Positions 27,175 to 36,743 of a DNA stretch of 53,966 bases are shown here, in pieces. The notes beneath the pieces were generated by a model. The model did not search any database, had not been told where the DNA came from, and saw only the letters and a list, made by a program, of their open reading frames with translations. The position numbers and the translations under genes are program-made. The DNA comes from an uncultured bacterium. Lineage in GTDB: Bacteria > Planctomycetota > GCA-002687715. The stretch covers positions 1 to 53,966 of the forward strand of contig CADEGH010000033.1 in assembly GCA_902826835.1 (NCBI GenBank), in the 5' to 3' direction. Every line of letters begins with the position of its first letter. Position 1 is the first letter of the stretch.

Positions 27175-27738
27175 CTAATTGCGGATGCGAATGTCGATGT
27201 CGGGGAAGGGAAGTACGACCGGCGGCGTCGGTGCAACGGGCTGCACGATGACCGGCGGAGGCGTCTCGATCACGATGATGGTGTGATGGGCCTCGATCTC
27301 TTGGAGACGCGCCTGGTGCGCCTGGGCGAGATTGGACTCCAGCGCCTGATACTTGAGATCGATGGCGTGGCGCACCTGAGCCCATTCCGCCCGCGAGAGC
27401 GGCGGGAGTCGCATCATCTCTTGCTCTTTCTCAACCTGGAGGCAGAGCCGCTCTTGGTGGTACTCCTGCTCGGCAAAGCCGCGCTGGCGTTCGCCCTCCG
27501 GAGAGAGGCGGTGGGCGAGCCCCCGGGCCCCGGGATGAGCGGGATCGGCTTTGGACAGATGGCCCAATTTCAAACCCGGATTCGCCGAGGGAGGCGCCGG
27601 GGCGGTCGGCAGATCCAGTGTGATGTTGATCAGGGGCGCCGAGGGTTTGTTCGGCTTGCCGGGTTTGCCTGGTTTTTGCGAGTAGGCGGCGCTCGGCCAG
27701 ATGACCAACAGAGCCAGGGGGATTAACCAGCGTGACAT
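27175..27738 (-). CDS. Small secreted coiled-coil protein, unknown
   Basis: A 187-residue protein with a clear signal peptide (MSRWLIPLALLVIWPSAAYS). It is followed by a Pro/Lys-rich linker (KPGKPGKPNKPSAP), a charged helical stretch rich in Glu and Gln (about 95-155) that could form a coiled coil, and a Pro/Val-rich tail ending PFPDIDIRIRN. I do not recognise a family. The start at 27738 is set by the signal peptide; longer upstream frames are unsupported. It is convergent with the M48 gene and divergent from the kinase gene. Confidence 0.7.
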   Translation of the reverse strand: MSRWLIPLALLVIWPSAAYSQKPGKPGKPNKPSAPLINITLDLPTAPAPPSANPGLKLGHLSKADPAHPGARGLAHRLSPEGERQRGFAEQEYHQERLCLQVEKEQEMMRLPPLSRAEWAQVRHAIDLKYQALESNLAQAHQARLQEIEAHHTIIVIETPPPVIVQPVAPTPPVVLPFPDIDIRIRN

Positions 27739-27916
27739 AGTCGAACTCCGGAACGGGGGGGAGAGCCGGAAGCGGCCTTCGGAGCTATCGGCCGAAGCGG
27801 CGGTGATCGCTGAGCCTCGCTGAAGCGTTCCGGGGCCAAAGCTTCTGCGGCGGACCCGTAAAAGTGGCGGCTTTGTCGGTAATGTCCGTCGGTTCCGATT
27901 CGGGAATCGCCTCCGC

Positions 27917-30900
27917 ATGCCGCATTTTGAATCCGACTCCGCCTCGGGCGCCTCGCAACCTCCTCTGGGTCAGTGGGGTGATTACGATCTGCTGCGCGAA
28001 GTCGGGCGCGGCGGAATGGGCGTGGTCTACGAGGCGATTCACCGCCCCCTCGGCCGTCGGGTCGCGTTGAAAGTCCTACCGGACGGCGAACGCTTGCATC
28101 GTGACGCCCTGGCCCGATTCCAACGCGAGGCGGAGATCGCCGCGAAGCTCGCCCATCCGGGCATCTGCACCGTCTTCGAGGCGGGAGTGGTCGGAAGCGC
28201 CCCGTTCATCGCGATGCAGTTCATCGATGGGGAGTCGCTGGCCGAACGCATCGAACACCGCGCGTCGGTCGGGGCTCGCGGGGCCGTGCACGTTGTGCCG
28301 CCGTCGACTCGGCTCGATCCGCAAAAGACGGTGGTCGAGACCAATCCCATTTCCGGCGAAGGACGATCGAGGACCGACGCCGACACCTCGCCCCAGCGAG
28401 TACGGGCCAACGAAGTTCCCGAATTGGTGCATTTGATCGAGCGAGCGGCGCTCGCATTGCATGCCGCGCACGAGGCCGGGATCCTGCACCGCGACGTCAA
28501 GCCGGCCAATCTGCTGATCGCCAAGGACGGGAGCCCGGTGCTCGTCGACTTCGGAGTGGCGCGCTCCCTCGAGAGCGAGGCGCACGAGCTGACGAGGCCG
28601 GGCGACTTGATCGGAACCCCCGCCTACTTTGCGCCCGAGCAGATTCGCTGGGGGCGCAGTGATCGTCGCTCGGATGTCTACGCCCTCGGAGTCTCGCTCT
28701 ATCAGGCCCTGGCTGGCGTGCGGCCCTTCCGCGGGCCGACGCGCGAGGCTCTCTTCCGCGAGATTCTCCGAGCTGAAGCGGTGCCGCTCCGGCGGGCGGG
28801 AGTGCCGGTTTCGCGGGATCTCGAAACAGTGGTCGCTACGGCCATGGAACGCGAGCCGGTGGCCCGCTACGCGACGGCTCTCGATTTTGCCGAAGACTTG
28901 CGACGAGTCCGGGAGGGCAAGCCGGTCCTCGCGCGGCCGCCCGGATTCGTGGGGCGAGGGTGGCGCTTCGCCAAGCGTCGGCCGGCGGCGTCGGCCCTGG
29001 CCTTGGCGATCTTGATGCTGATCGCGGGAGCGGCGTCCTTCGCCGGCTATGTCTTTGCCACCCGCGACGACCTCGCCCTGGCCCGCGAGGAGACGGAACG
29101 ACGAGCCGAGGAGTCGCTGCTTTCCTCCGCGTTCTTTCAATTCGGATTCGGCGACACCGAAGCTTCCCTGAGTCTGTTCGAGCGCGCGAGGCAGAGACGA
29201 CCCTCCGCGGAATCCGTGGCCGGACTCGCGATGGGCCTCATCGAACGAGGCCGGGCGAACGAGGCACTTGCGGTCCTCGAAGGCTCGGGCGATCTCATTC
29301 CGCGGGTGCCGAGTCTCCAAGTTTTGGTGCGCAACGCGCGCGAGAAGCTCGGACTTCCCGTACCGCCCGGTTCCATGGACGAACCCAAGCCGGAGTCTTC
29401 GCTCGACTATTTTGTCCGCGGCTTCATCCGCCATGCCCAAGCGGTCAAGGGAGATCGGCAGGCGGGCCGCGACGCTTATCGTGACTTCACGGAAGCCGCC
29501 GCGCTTTCCGATCGGCCGCGGCTCATTGTGCATGTGCTTCGAACCTGGTCGGCCGGTCTGAGTGGGGATGCCGCGTGGTTGGATCAGTCCGAGGCCACGA
29601 TGTTTGCGCGTTGGCCCGCGGATGGGGATGCTTGGCTCGCCTCGGGATTTGGTCGGTCGGCGGCCAAGGACTACGCTCGAGCCGCAGTCGCCTTTGAACG
29701 GGTGATCAGCATTGATCCATCCCACCCCGAAGCCTGGGCCCGCCTTGCGGACATGTGGCGCCGCACGGGAGATCTGGTGGGAGCCGAACGCGCCGCGCGC
29801 CGGGCCGTTGAACTCGGTCCTCGCCTGGCGATGACCCACTGGGCTTTGGGGCTGGTGCGAGAAGCGAAGGGGCGGCCCGCGGAAGCCGAGGCTTGTTACT
29901 TGGCGGGCCTGGAGCTCGATCCCGACTCGGTGTTCGCCCGCAAGGCGATAGCGCGTCAAGCTCGCGCGTTGAACAAGCCCGAAGAGGCGGCGCGCTGGTT
30001 GACGGAGGCACAGGCCCGCGACCCGAAAGACGCCGAAGCCTTGTATCTGGCCAGCGTCTACCAATGCGAAAACGGCCAACTGGAAGCAGGGGTTGCGGGT
30101 TTCAAGAAAGTGCTCGAGCTGGATCCGCAACACGTCAATGCCCTCGATGCCCTGGCGCACACCCTCGGCGATGTCGGAGACCCGAGTGGCGCCTTGGCCG
30201 CCGCTCGCCGCGCCGCGGAACTGAATCCCACCGATCCGGAAGCGGCCTACGCGGTGGGTGCGATGTTGGCCCACGAAGGCCCTCCGGCCGAAGCCGAAGC
30301 CGCGTTGAAACGGGCCCTCGCCCTGCGGCCTGCCTACCCCGAGGCTGAAGCCCTGTTGGGACTCGTGCACCTGCGTCAGGGGCGTTTTCTTGAAGCTCTG
30401 GCAGTCTTGGCTCGGACTGGTCTCATGAGTGCACTGGCGCCCGCCCTCGGCGAAGAAGTCCTGCAATGGCAGGCTAGAGCACGGAATGCACTCACGCTGA
30501 TCGAACGACTGCGAGCCGAATCGACCGCTCCCGCAATGGACAGCACGGCGCTTCAGGCTGCCCTGTTGGAGGCTGCCGACCTCCCGCTGGATCGCGCTAC
30601 GCGCGCCCTCGTGGCGCGGCTTTGGGAACGAGTGCTGGATCACCTTTCCGAAACCGCATCGGCGGCGTTCGCCGTACGACAGGCCGCGGCGATGGCGTTC
30701 CTCGAAGCGGGCGAGAGTTTCTTCTATCGCGTGCCCAGTCTGCTGCTACCAGAGCTCCGCCGTCTGCGGGAGCAAGAGGAGCAGGGGCGCGCCCGATCGG
30801 AGGAAGCGGCAGCGTTCTTGGTGCAACTCAGGGGAGCGATGAGCAATCGGGATACTGCGGAACCATCGTCCCAATTCGCCGCGGCTTGGGCGGAATTGAG

Positions 30901-30928
30901 GAGCGTGATCGAAGGCTTGTCTCAGTGA
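27917..30928 (+). CDS. Ser/Thr protein kinase with TPR repeats
   Basis: 1003 residues. The kinase domain spans about 23-335, with a Gly loop REVGRGGMGVVYEA (28-40), VAIK-type Lys52, catalytic HRDVKPANLL with Asp192, DFG Asp211 and APE-like FAPEQIRWG. A low-complexity insert (about 112-165) lies between the hinge and the catalytic loop, longer than usual. A single membrane helix (about 358-381) separates it from an outer-facing half of TPR-type helices (about 395-890, for example PEAWARLADMWRRTGDLVGA, DPKDAEALYLASVYQCENGQ) and a helical tail. The kinase would sense or bind proteins outside the membrane and phosphorylate cytoplasmic targets; partners are unknown. This domain order is frequent in Planctomycetota. 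Confidence 0.9.
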   Translation: MPHFESDSASGASQPPLGQWGDYDLLREVGRGGMGVVYEAIHRPLGRRVALKVLPDGERLHRDALARFQREAEIAAKLAHPGICTVFEAGVVGSAPFIAMQFIDGESLAERIEHRASVGARGAVHVVPPSTRLDPQKTVVETNPISGEGRSRTDADTSPQRVRANEVPELVHLIERAALALHAAHEAGILHRDVKPANLLIAKDGSPVLVDFGVARSLESEAHELTRPGDLIGTPAYFAPEQIRWGRSDRRSDVYALGVSLYQALAGVRPFRGPTREALFREILRAEAVPLRRAGVPVSRDLETVVATAMEREPVARYATALDFAEDLRRVREGKPVLARPPGFVGRGWRFAKRRPAASALALAILMLIAGAASFAGYVFATRDDLALAREETERRAEESLLSSAFFQFGFGDTEASLSLFERARQRRPSAESVAGLAMGLIERGRANEALAVLEGSGDLIPRVPSLQVLVRNAREKLGLPVPPGSMDEPKPESSLDYFVRGFIRHAQAVKGDRQAGRDAYRDFTEAAALSDRPRLIVHVLRTWSAGLSGDAAWLDQSEATMFARWPADGDAWLASGFGRSAAKDYARAAVAFERVISIDPSHPEAWARLADMWRRTGDLVGAERAARRAVELGPRLAMTHWALGLVREAKGRPAEAEACYLAGLELDPDSVFARKAIARQARALNKPEEAARWLTEAQARDPKDAEALYLASVYQCENGQLEAGVAGFKKVLELDPQHVNALDALAHTLGDVGDPSGALAAARRAAELNPTDPEAAYAVGAMLAHEGPPAEAEAALKRALALRPAYPEAEALLGLVHLRQGRFLEALAVLARTGLMSALAPALGEEVLQWQARARNALTLIERLRAESTAPAMDSTALQAALLEAADLPLDRATRALVARLWERVLDHLSETASAAFAVRQAAAMAFLEAGESFFYRVPSLLLPELRRLREQEEQGRARSEEAAAFLVQLRGAMSNRDTAEPSSQFAAAWAELRSVIEGLSQ

Positions 30929-30967
30929 CGCTGAGCTCGCAGGGCCGATCTCGAAGCTCCGCGTGAC

Positions 30968-31558
30968 CTAACGGACTTTCCAGACAAGGCTCAGGCGAAT
31001 CGGATTCACGCGCAACTGTCGCTCCGCGTGCACCGATGGCATGCTCCAGCCTCGGGCTATGTGGCGCGTGACGACGTCATTCAGTGTCCAAGGAAGAATG
31101 TCACTCACGCCGGGTCGCCACAGGCCCATCAGGAAGTCGAGTTTCTTCACGTGTCCGCCGGGGGAGTCGCAGCATGTATGATCGTCGATCATGATCGGGC
31201 CGACGCTCCAACGAGAGCCGAGAGTGTTGATTGCCACGGGTTCACACATCTGCTGCATGAATTGCATGGCAGCCGCATCCGTGATGTCACCCTCCCCGTT
31301 GAAGGCAGGGGGAGCGGGGGAGCGATTCCGGAGCAAATTGAGGCTCTGGAAGGCCGGATGGGGGTCGAAGATCTCGCGTTGGTAGGCACGAAATTCACGC
31401 TTGAATTGGACTCGTTCCTCGACGCTCTGGGCCTCGCGACCGAGGAGAACCGACTTGGTGCACTTGATGATGATGACGCCGTCGATGTCCGGATCGATGA
31501 GCGGATCACGGGGACCTTGAGGGGGGTATCGGTCGTTATCGGGAGGTGGGTGGTTCAT
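30968..31558 (-). CDS. Hypothetical protein downstream of kinase-FGE gene
   Basis: 196 residues starting MNHPPPDNDRYPPQGPRDPL. It has a short Pro-rich N-terminus and then a mixed alpha/beta part with IDGVIIIKCTKSVLLGREAQ, TDAAAMQFMQQMCEPVAINT and DDHTCCDSPGGHV. No signal peptide, membrane segment or known domain is recognised. ATG 31558 lies 10 bases after the stop of the kinase-FGE gene in the same direction, so the two are probably co-transcribed and may act together, for instance as an accessory to the FGE-like domain. A longer upstream frame would overlap the kinase gene and is rejected. Confidence 0.6.
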   Translation of the reverse strand: MNHPPPDNDRYPPQGPRDPLIDPDIDGVIIIKCTKSVLLGREAQSVEERVQFKREFRAYQREIFDPHPAFQSLNLLRNRSPAPPAFNGEGDITDAAAMQFMQQMCEPVAINTLGSRWSVGPIMIDDHTCCDSPGGHVKKLDFLMGLWRPGVSDILPWTLNDVVTRHIARGWSMPSVHAERQLRVNPIRLSLVWKVR

Positions 31559-31568
31559 GACGGGATCT

Positions 31569-34076
31569 CTATTGGGAGAAGGGGGATTTCGCACACCGAA
31601 ATCCGAAGATGAGTGACAGGCGCGGCTGGTCGGCCAGGCTCGTCGTGAGATTGGGAAGGGAGGCCTGATCACGGAATGCCCAGGCACATCCCATGGCATT
31701 GCCGGAACCGTATTGGAGACAGAGTTCGCCGCGAACGGTCGCGACCGGCAGATTGTCGATCCACTCGAGGAGATTTCCGAGCGTGTCGTGGATCACGCGA
31801 TCTCCTTCGCGGCGACGGTCCCGCGGATTGAAACCCACCGGCTGGATGCGTGATCGAAACAGCGCGAGGACCTCCGGAGAACCGGCGGGGGGCCATTCGC
31901 GGAGGGGCGGACCGACATTCGCCTCGGCGACTACGGTGGATTCGATACCCCACGGATACGGAAATCCCTCCGCCCCTCGAGCGGCGCGCTGCCATTCGAT
32001 CGCGGTCGGGAGCCGCTTGCCCTTCCATTCCGCGAAACTCATCGCGTCGGGCAGCGTGACCCCAGTCACGGGAAGTCGGTCGAATGCGGAGTCGTAGGGG
32101 CGTGGCCAGGCCAGGGGTTCGCGGTGCCCGGTTTGGGAGAGGAACTCGCGATAATCGCCAAAGGTGACTTCGGTAGGATCGATGTAGAATGGTCGCACCA
32201 CCCCCGGTTCGTCCTCGACTGCCACGCGTGGAAGGGACCGGCGAACTGGCCCGCCGGCGATGGGGACCATGGTCGGAATCACCGAGTCGTGGGGACGCAG
32301 ATAGGCGACAACGGGATACTCACGACCCCACGTGATCAAGGAGCGGGTCAATTCCGCCATGCAGTCGGAGGAGCGGACGACAATTCGATAATGGCCGGGG
32401 GGTACGGCGAGAGTCGACGCGTTGGTGACAGAGACGACGGGCGTCGGATCGAACTCCGCGGTTGCCAAATCGAAGGCCAGGATCTCGACCGAATAGGACT
32501 CCGTAGCGGGTCGGATTTCGAGGGAAAGCAGGGGATAAAATGCGGAGGAGCGACTGCGCTCCCGGAGCGGACTCCCGGGGGGCAAGAGATCGGCCAGGCT
32601 CTCCGCCTCGGCGAGCGCGGCGAGGAACTCCGGTTCCTTCGGCCAGCGTGAAGAATCCGAGGGGCTGGCGAGGCGGAGCGCGGCCTCCGCGACCGCCAAT
32701 TGGGACCGGGTGCGGTCTTCGATTTCCCTAGTGAGTCTCGACTCGCCAGCGACCACGGCCGATTCGACGGCCTCTCCGAAGCGGAGCCGGAGGGTCGATC
32801 CCTGACCAAGAAGAGAAGCCAGTGCTGCTTTGGTGCAACCCTTCAGTGCCAACGACCCGGTGGCGGAGGCGTAATCGTCGAGGGCGAGTTCCCGATTGCG
32901 ATGATCGCGCCACCATGTCCATCCGAACGCGAGCAGGATCGTGAGGGTGACGAGAGCGGCCATGGCGAGACGCAGAGGCCGACGGCGCAGCCCGCGCCAG
33001 GCTTGAACCGGGGCGGACGGGCGGTGAATCGTGATGCGAGCTCGCTCCTGGAATTGACGCAATTCGCTCGCAAATGCCGCTGCGGTAGGGAAGCGATGGT
33101 GAGGTACCTTTTCCATCGCCCGATCGCAGAGGATTTCCAGCGCTTCCGGAACCTGGGCATCACACTGGGTGATTCGTTTCGGAGTGACGAAGGAGATTTC
33201 GTACACGAGCCGATGCATGTCCTTGGCTTGGAAGGGAACCTCGAGTGCGAGCGTTTGATAGAGGACGACGCCGAGCGAGAACACGTCGCTGCGACCATCG
33301 AATCGTCGGAGCTGCAGCGTGTGTTCCGGGCTCATGTACTGGGCGGATCCGAGCAGTTCGGCCGGCGAGGTGAGAGTCAGCGCCAACGAGGTGTTCTCCG
33401 CCAAACCGAGGTCGGCCAGATAAGCGCGGCCATTTGCGTCCAAAAGAATGTTGTGGGGTTTGACGTCGCGGTGGATCACTCCCTCGTCGTGGAGGTATTG
33501 CAGAGCCTCGGCGATTTCCCTCACCACGCGGACTGCCGTGGCGACGCGGGATTTCGAGGCGACCGGGCCGATCTTCACCCACTCCTCGATCAGGTCCGAG
33601 AGACTCCGGTCGTAGATTCGGTCCATGACCAAGAAGCTGGTCCCTTGGAACTCGCCATGGTCGATGACTGATACGAGGTGCGGATGAACGAGCCGGCTGC
33701 CGATTGCGGCCTCCCGACGGAAGCGCTCGAGTGGTGAAAGGCGTTGCGCCAAGTGTGGGTGGAGGATCTTGATCGCGACGTGTTGCCCGGATCGGGAGTC
33801 CCGCGCTTCGTAGACGGTGGCGGTGCCGCCGTGATTCAAGATTCGAACCGCCACGTAGGGGCCGACGGTCGGGAGGCACCCCTCCGGACTCGGAGTTGCA
33901 CACAGGAGCGCGCGAATGCGGAGGATCTCTCGACACTCCTGAAGCGCCGCATCGCGGACCTTCGGATCGCAACCGAGGACAAATTCCTCGGGAGAAAGCG
34001 CCTCGCCGGCATCAAGGCGGCGAAGGAACTCCTCGAGCGCGGAGTCGGGTCGAGAGGAATTGGTGGAGTCGGACAT
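31569..34076 (-). CDS. Ser/Thr kinase fused to FGE-sulfatase-like domain
   Basis: 835 residues. An N-terminal helical extension (1-65) precedes a kinase domain with Gly loop ILNHGGTATVYEA (79-91), Lys103, HRDVKPHNILL (Asp204) and the metal motif as DLG (Asp222) instead of DFG, then YMSPEHTLQ. A membrane helix (about 370-390) leads to a helical region, a beta-sandwich-like part (about 520-590), and a C-terminal formylglycine-generating-enzyme-like domain (about 620-835: FYIDPTEVTFGDYREFL, WKGKRLPTAIEWQRAARGAE, PYPWG, IFGFRCAK). FGE-like folds are used as catalytic or ligand-binding modules. The gene is divergent from the ECF sigma gene, a pairing common in planctomycetes that suggests a kinase-sigma signalling unit. 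Confidence 0.88.
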   Translation of the reverse strand: MSDSTNSSRPDSALEEFLRRLDAGEALSPEEFVLGCDPKVRDAALQECREILRIRALLCATPSPEGCLPTVGPYVAVRILNHGGTATVYEARDSRSGQHVAIKILHPHLAQRLSPLERFRREAAIGSRLVHPHLVSVIDHGEFQGTSFLVMDRIYDRSLSDLIEEWVKIGPVASKSRVATAVRVVREIAEALQYLHDEGVIHRDVKPHNILLDANGRAYLADLGLAENTSLALTLTSPAELLGSAQYMSPEHTLQLRRFDGRSDVFSLGVVLYQTLALEVPFQAKDMHRLVYEISFVTPKRITQCDAQVPEALEILCDRAMEKVPHHRFPTAAAFASELRQFQERARITIHRPSAPVQAWRGLRRRPLRLAMAALVTLTILLAFGWTWWRDHRNRELALDDYASATGSLALKGCTKAALASLLGQGSTLRLRFGEAVESAVVAGESRLTREIEDRTRSQLAVAEAALRLASPSDSSRWPKEPEFLAALAEAESLADLLPPGSPLRERSRSSAFYPLLSLEIRPATESYSVEILAFDLATAEFDPTPVVSVTNASTLAVPPGHYRIVVRSSDCMAELTRSLITWGREYPVVAYLRPHDSVIPTMVPIAGGPVRRSLPRVAVEDEPGVVRPFYIDPTEVTFGDYREFLSQTGHREPLAWPRPYDSAFDRLPVTGVTLPDAMSFAEWKGKRLPTAIEWQRAARGAEGFPYPWGIESTVVAEANVGPPLREWPPAGSPEVLALFRSRIQPVGFNPRDRRREGDRVIHDTLGNLLEWIDNLPVATVRGELCLQYGSGNAMGCAWAFRDQASLPNLTTSLADQPRLSLIFGFRCAKSPFSQ

Positions 34077-34170
34077 GGAGCTTCGGCATCGTACAGACGT
34101 TTCCGGGCCGGAGATCCGTCATGAATTTCATTCTCAGTGAGGGAATTGGGCCGGCGCTAAGCTGTCGAGC

Positions 34171-34863
34171 ATGGGAGACGAATTTTCGAACCTCAGTACG
34201 ACCATCCTCCTGCAGCGCTGGCATGCGGGCGACCGCGCGGCCCTGGATTCGCTGATCGTCAAACACCAGGCCTGGATTTTGGAATCCGTGCGCCGACGCA
34301 TGAGCCGGAGTCTGCGCGTCAAGATGGAATCCGGCGATGTAGTCCAGATCGCCCTTTTCAAGTTCTTCAATCACGGCCCGAAACTGCTGCTGCAAAACGA
34401 GTCGCACTTTCGGGGGCTCATGGTTCGGATCATCCGGAACGTGTTGGCAGATGAGGCGGACTTTTGGTCGACGGAGCGTCGGAACATGGCTTGCGAGTAC
34501 CAGGGTGACCCCGAACCGGTGCTCCACCTCGACGGCCCGGCGTCGGGAGACCAGCCCGACCTCGTGCTTCAGCGCAACGAGGATCGAGCCAGGCTGAGGC
34601 TGGCGCTGGAACTGATGCCTCCGATCGATCGTCAAGTGTTCGTTCTGCGATCTCGGGGCGTGAGCTACGCCGAAATCTCGGCCCAGTTGAACCTCTCGGT
34701 GGCGGCCCTGGAGTCGCGATTTCGCCGCGCTGGCATCCAATGCGCCGCGTTGGTTCGCCGCATCAAGGCGCGTGATGTAGAAGGGCTTTTCCGCGATCTC
34801 GATGAGCAGGATGCCCTGGATTCACCCGGAGGGGACGGGGAGGGAGGTGGCAAGGAGGTCTGA
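34171..34863 (+). CDS. ECF-type RNA polymerase sigma factor
   Basis: 230 residues. Region 2 spans about 10-95 (LLQRWHAGDRAALDSLIVKH, SGDVVQIALFKFF, FRGLMVRIIRNVLADE) and region 4 about 148-205 (ALELMPPIDRQVFVLRSRGV, SYAEISAQLNLSVAALESRF). The C-terminal tail is short and Gly/Asp-rich. No anti-sigma gene is adjacent; instead the divergent neighbour is a membrane Ser/Thr kinase, so control by phosphorylation is plausible, as proposed for planctomycete ECF groups. The intergenic stretch of about 94 bases should hold promoters for both genes. Confidence 0.88.
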   Translation: MGDEFSNLSTTILLQRWHAGDRAALDSLIVKHQAWILESVRRRMSRSLRVKMESGDVVQIALFKFFNHGPKLLLQNESHFRGLMVRIIRNVLADEADFWSTERRNMACEYQGDPEPVLHLDGPASGDQPDLVLQRNEDRARLRLALELMPPIDRQVFVLRSRGVSYAEISAQLNLSVAALESRFRRAGIQCAALVRRIKARDVEGLFRDLDEQDALDSPGGDGEGGGKEV

Positions 34864-35159
34864 TCATCCGTAGCGAGCATCGGGCCTCCAATGCACTCCA
34901 ATCATGGAACTACATCCTGAGTTTCTTCTTTGGGTTGCTGGTCGCGAACCGAAACCAAGCGAGTTCTGTCGGTGGGACGCCGGACCGGGGGATGGGCCAT
35001 CATTCCCAAGCGCCTTTTCCGGACTTCCGGCTTGGTGGAAATGCGCGTCGGCGGACTGGTTTGACCGACTCCGATCTACGGGGTGCGTTCCGAAGGCGAA
35101 GGCTGGCCGCCTGACTGCGAGCAGCCCTTCAGCTCGTCTTTCGTGGGAGCCGATGTCGC
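34864..35159. other. Spacer after sigma gene, no gene supported
   Basis: A frame starting at ATG 34904 runs 90 codons but has no domain, and its codon choice does not show the strong GC third-position bias of neighbours. A TGA at 35112 closes the frame used by the small gene that follows. Confidence 0.3.
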
Positions 35160-35453
35160 GTGCGAGTTCGGACTGATGACACTTCGGTCCTTGCAGCGGG
35201 CGTCCCCCTCCATCCGACGCGCACAGCCCCGGAGCAGCTCTCGGATGGCGACGTGGGGAAATTCCCGAGAGGGGCTACTGCCAAGGGGAAGGAACTCAAG
35301 CGGCTGCTCCAGCGCCCATCCCCGGAGGCGGCGACGCAGACCGCGTACGCGCTGGCGGCGGAGTCGATCGCGGCCGGAGAGCCCGCGGCCCTCAAGGCGT
35401 TCCTGGCGAAACACGGAACCACGAGGCTCGGGAAACACCTGGCACGTCGCTGA
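35160..35453 (+). CDS. Small hypothetical protein before citrate synthase
   Basis: Up to 97 residues from GTG 35160. The second half (RGATAKGKELKRLLQRPSPE and TAYALAAESIAAGEPAALKA) has the strongly GC-biased third codon positions of genuine genes here and predicts as helical and basic. The first 30 residues look less coding-like, so the true start may be further in. It has no recognised family. It lies 94 bases upstream of the citrate synthase gene in the same direction. Confidence 0.45.
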   Translation: MRVRTDDTSVLAAGVPLHPTRTAPEQLSDGDVGKFPRGATAKGKELKRLLQRPSPEAATQTAYALAAESIAAGEPAALKAFLAKHGTTRLGKHLARR

Positions 35454-35547
35454 AAGGGCCCCGTCGGCCATAGTCTCGAGTGCCCCCGTCCTGAACGGAC
35501 CGCCTGAAAAGGGTAGAACGGAGTGGTCTCATTCCCTGGGTACACCC

Positions 35548-36684
35548 ATGACGCACGAACACGATCAACTGCACGGGGGCATCGGCGGCGCTCTCGGCAC
35601 CGGCACCTCCATCACCTGGATCGACGGCGAGAACGGCAAGTTGTCGGTCTACGGCTATCCGATCGAGGACTTGTCCACGCACGGAACCTTCGAAGAGATG
35701 GCGTTCCTCCTGTGGAACGAGCGACTCCCCAGTTCCTTGGAACTCGCCGACTTCAAACGCGAGATGTCGGAGGAGCGCAATCTCCCGAAGCCGGTGTTCG
35801 ATCTGCTTTGGGCGTTGCCTCGGGACACGCATCCGGTGGTCGTCGTGCGAACCGCGGTGTCCTTGCTCGGGGCGTTCGACCCGGACGCGGAATCGGACGA
35901 CTTGGAAGATGGCATCCGCAAGGCACGTCGGCTCACCGCCCAGATCGCGACCGTGGTGGCGGCGTGGGAGCGCATCCGCCACGACCGCGACCCGATCGAC
36001 CCCGATCCCAAACTCGACCACGCCCAGAGCTTCCTCGCCATGGTCCACGGTGAACCCGGCGATCCCGAGATCGCGCGGTTCCTCGAGAAGGTGCTGATCA
36101 TCTACGCGGAACACGGGCTCAATGTCTCGACCTTCGCGGGGCGCCTCACTGCGGCGACTCGCGCCGACCTCCATTCCGCGGCGACGGCGGCGCTCTGTCC
36201 TTTGAAGGGGCGGCTCCACGGGGGGGCGAGCCAGGCGGTCATGGAGACGCTGCTTCGGGTCGGCAACGTCGCCGGCGTGAAGCCGCACCTCGAAGCGATG
36301 GTGGCGCGGGGAACCCAGCCGATGGGCTTCGGCCACCGCGTCTTCAAAGCGGTCGATCCCCGCACGCCGCTTTTAGCCCGCATCGCGAGCGGTGTGGTCG
36401 AACGCACCGGCGAACGCCTCTTCTTTGACATGGCGGTCGAGGGGGAGAAGGTGATGGCGAGCCTGAAGCCGGGGCTCGTAATCAATCTCGACTGGTACGC
36501 GGCGCCCGCGCTCTACGGCATGGGATTGGGCCAAGATCTGTTCGGAGCGGTGCTCGCCTGCGCCCGGGTGGCCGGATTCTGCGCGCACGTCCTCGAGCAG
36601 GACGACGACAATCGCCCCATTCGCCTGCGGGCGCCCTACATCGGCCCCAAGGCCATGACGTGGATCCCGCTCGACGACCGCTGA
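35548..36684 (+). CDS. gltA: Citrate synthase family protein
   Basis: 378 residues. The family active-site stretches are present: GRLHGGASQAVMETLL with the first catalytic His, MGFGHRVFKAVDPRTPLL with the second His, and the Asp-containing INLDWYAAPALYGMG near the end. It condenses acetyl-CoA with oxaloacetate to citrate at the entry to the TCA cycle. At this short length a 2-methylcitrate synthase role (propionyl-CoA) cannot be excluded, but no prp genes are near. ATG 35548 gives MTHEHDQLHGGIGGALG; an in-frame extension to 35083 overlaps the upstream small gene and is rejected. Confidence 0.88.
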   Translation: MTHEHDQLHGGIGGALGTGTSITWIDGENGKLSVYGYPIEDLSTHGTFEEMAFLLWNERLPSSLELADFKREMSEERNLPKPVFDLLWALPRDTHPVVVVRTAVSLLGAFDPDAESDDLEDGIRKARRLTAQIATVVAAWERIRHDRDPIDPDPKLDHAQSFLAMVHGEPGDPEIARFLEKVLIIYAEHGLNVSTFAGRLTAATRADLHSAATAALCPLKGRLHGGASQAVMETLLRVGNVAGVKPHLEAMVARGTQPMGFGHRVFKAVDPRTPLLARIASGVVERTGERLFFDMAVEGEKVMASLKPGLVINLDWYAAPALYGMGLGQDLFGAVLACARVAGFCAHVLEQDDDNRPIRLRAPYIGPKAMTWIPLDDR

Positions 36685-36743
36685 GCGGCGCGTCTCGGAT
36701 CCGACAGATCCCCGGCTTCGTCCGCCTGCGGTAGACTCGGGCC

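Noticed and set aside
28076..30643. Minus-strand frame of 855 codons
   Set aside because: It is the complement of the kinase-TPR gene, which has all kinase motifs; the antisense product shows no domain.
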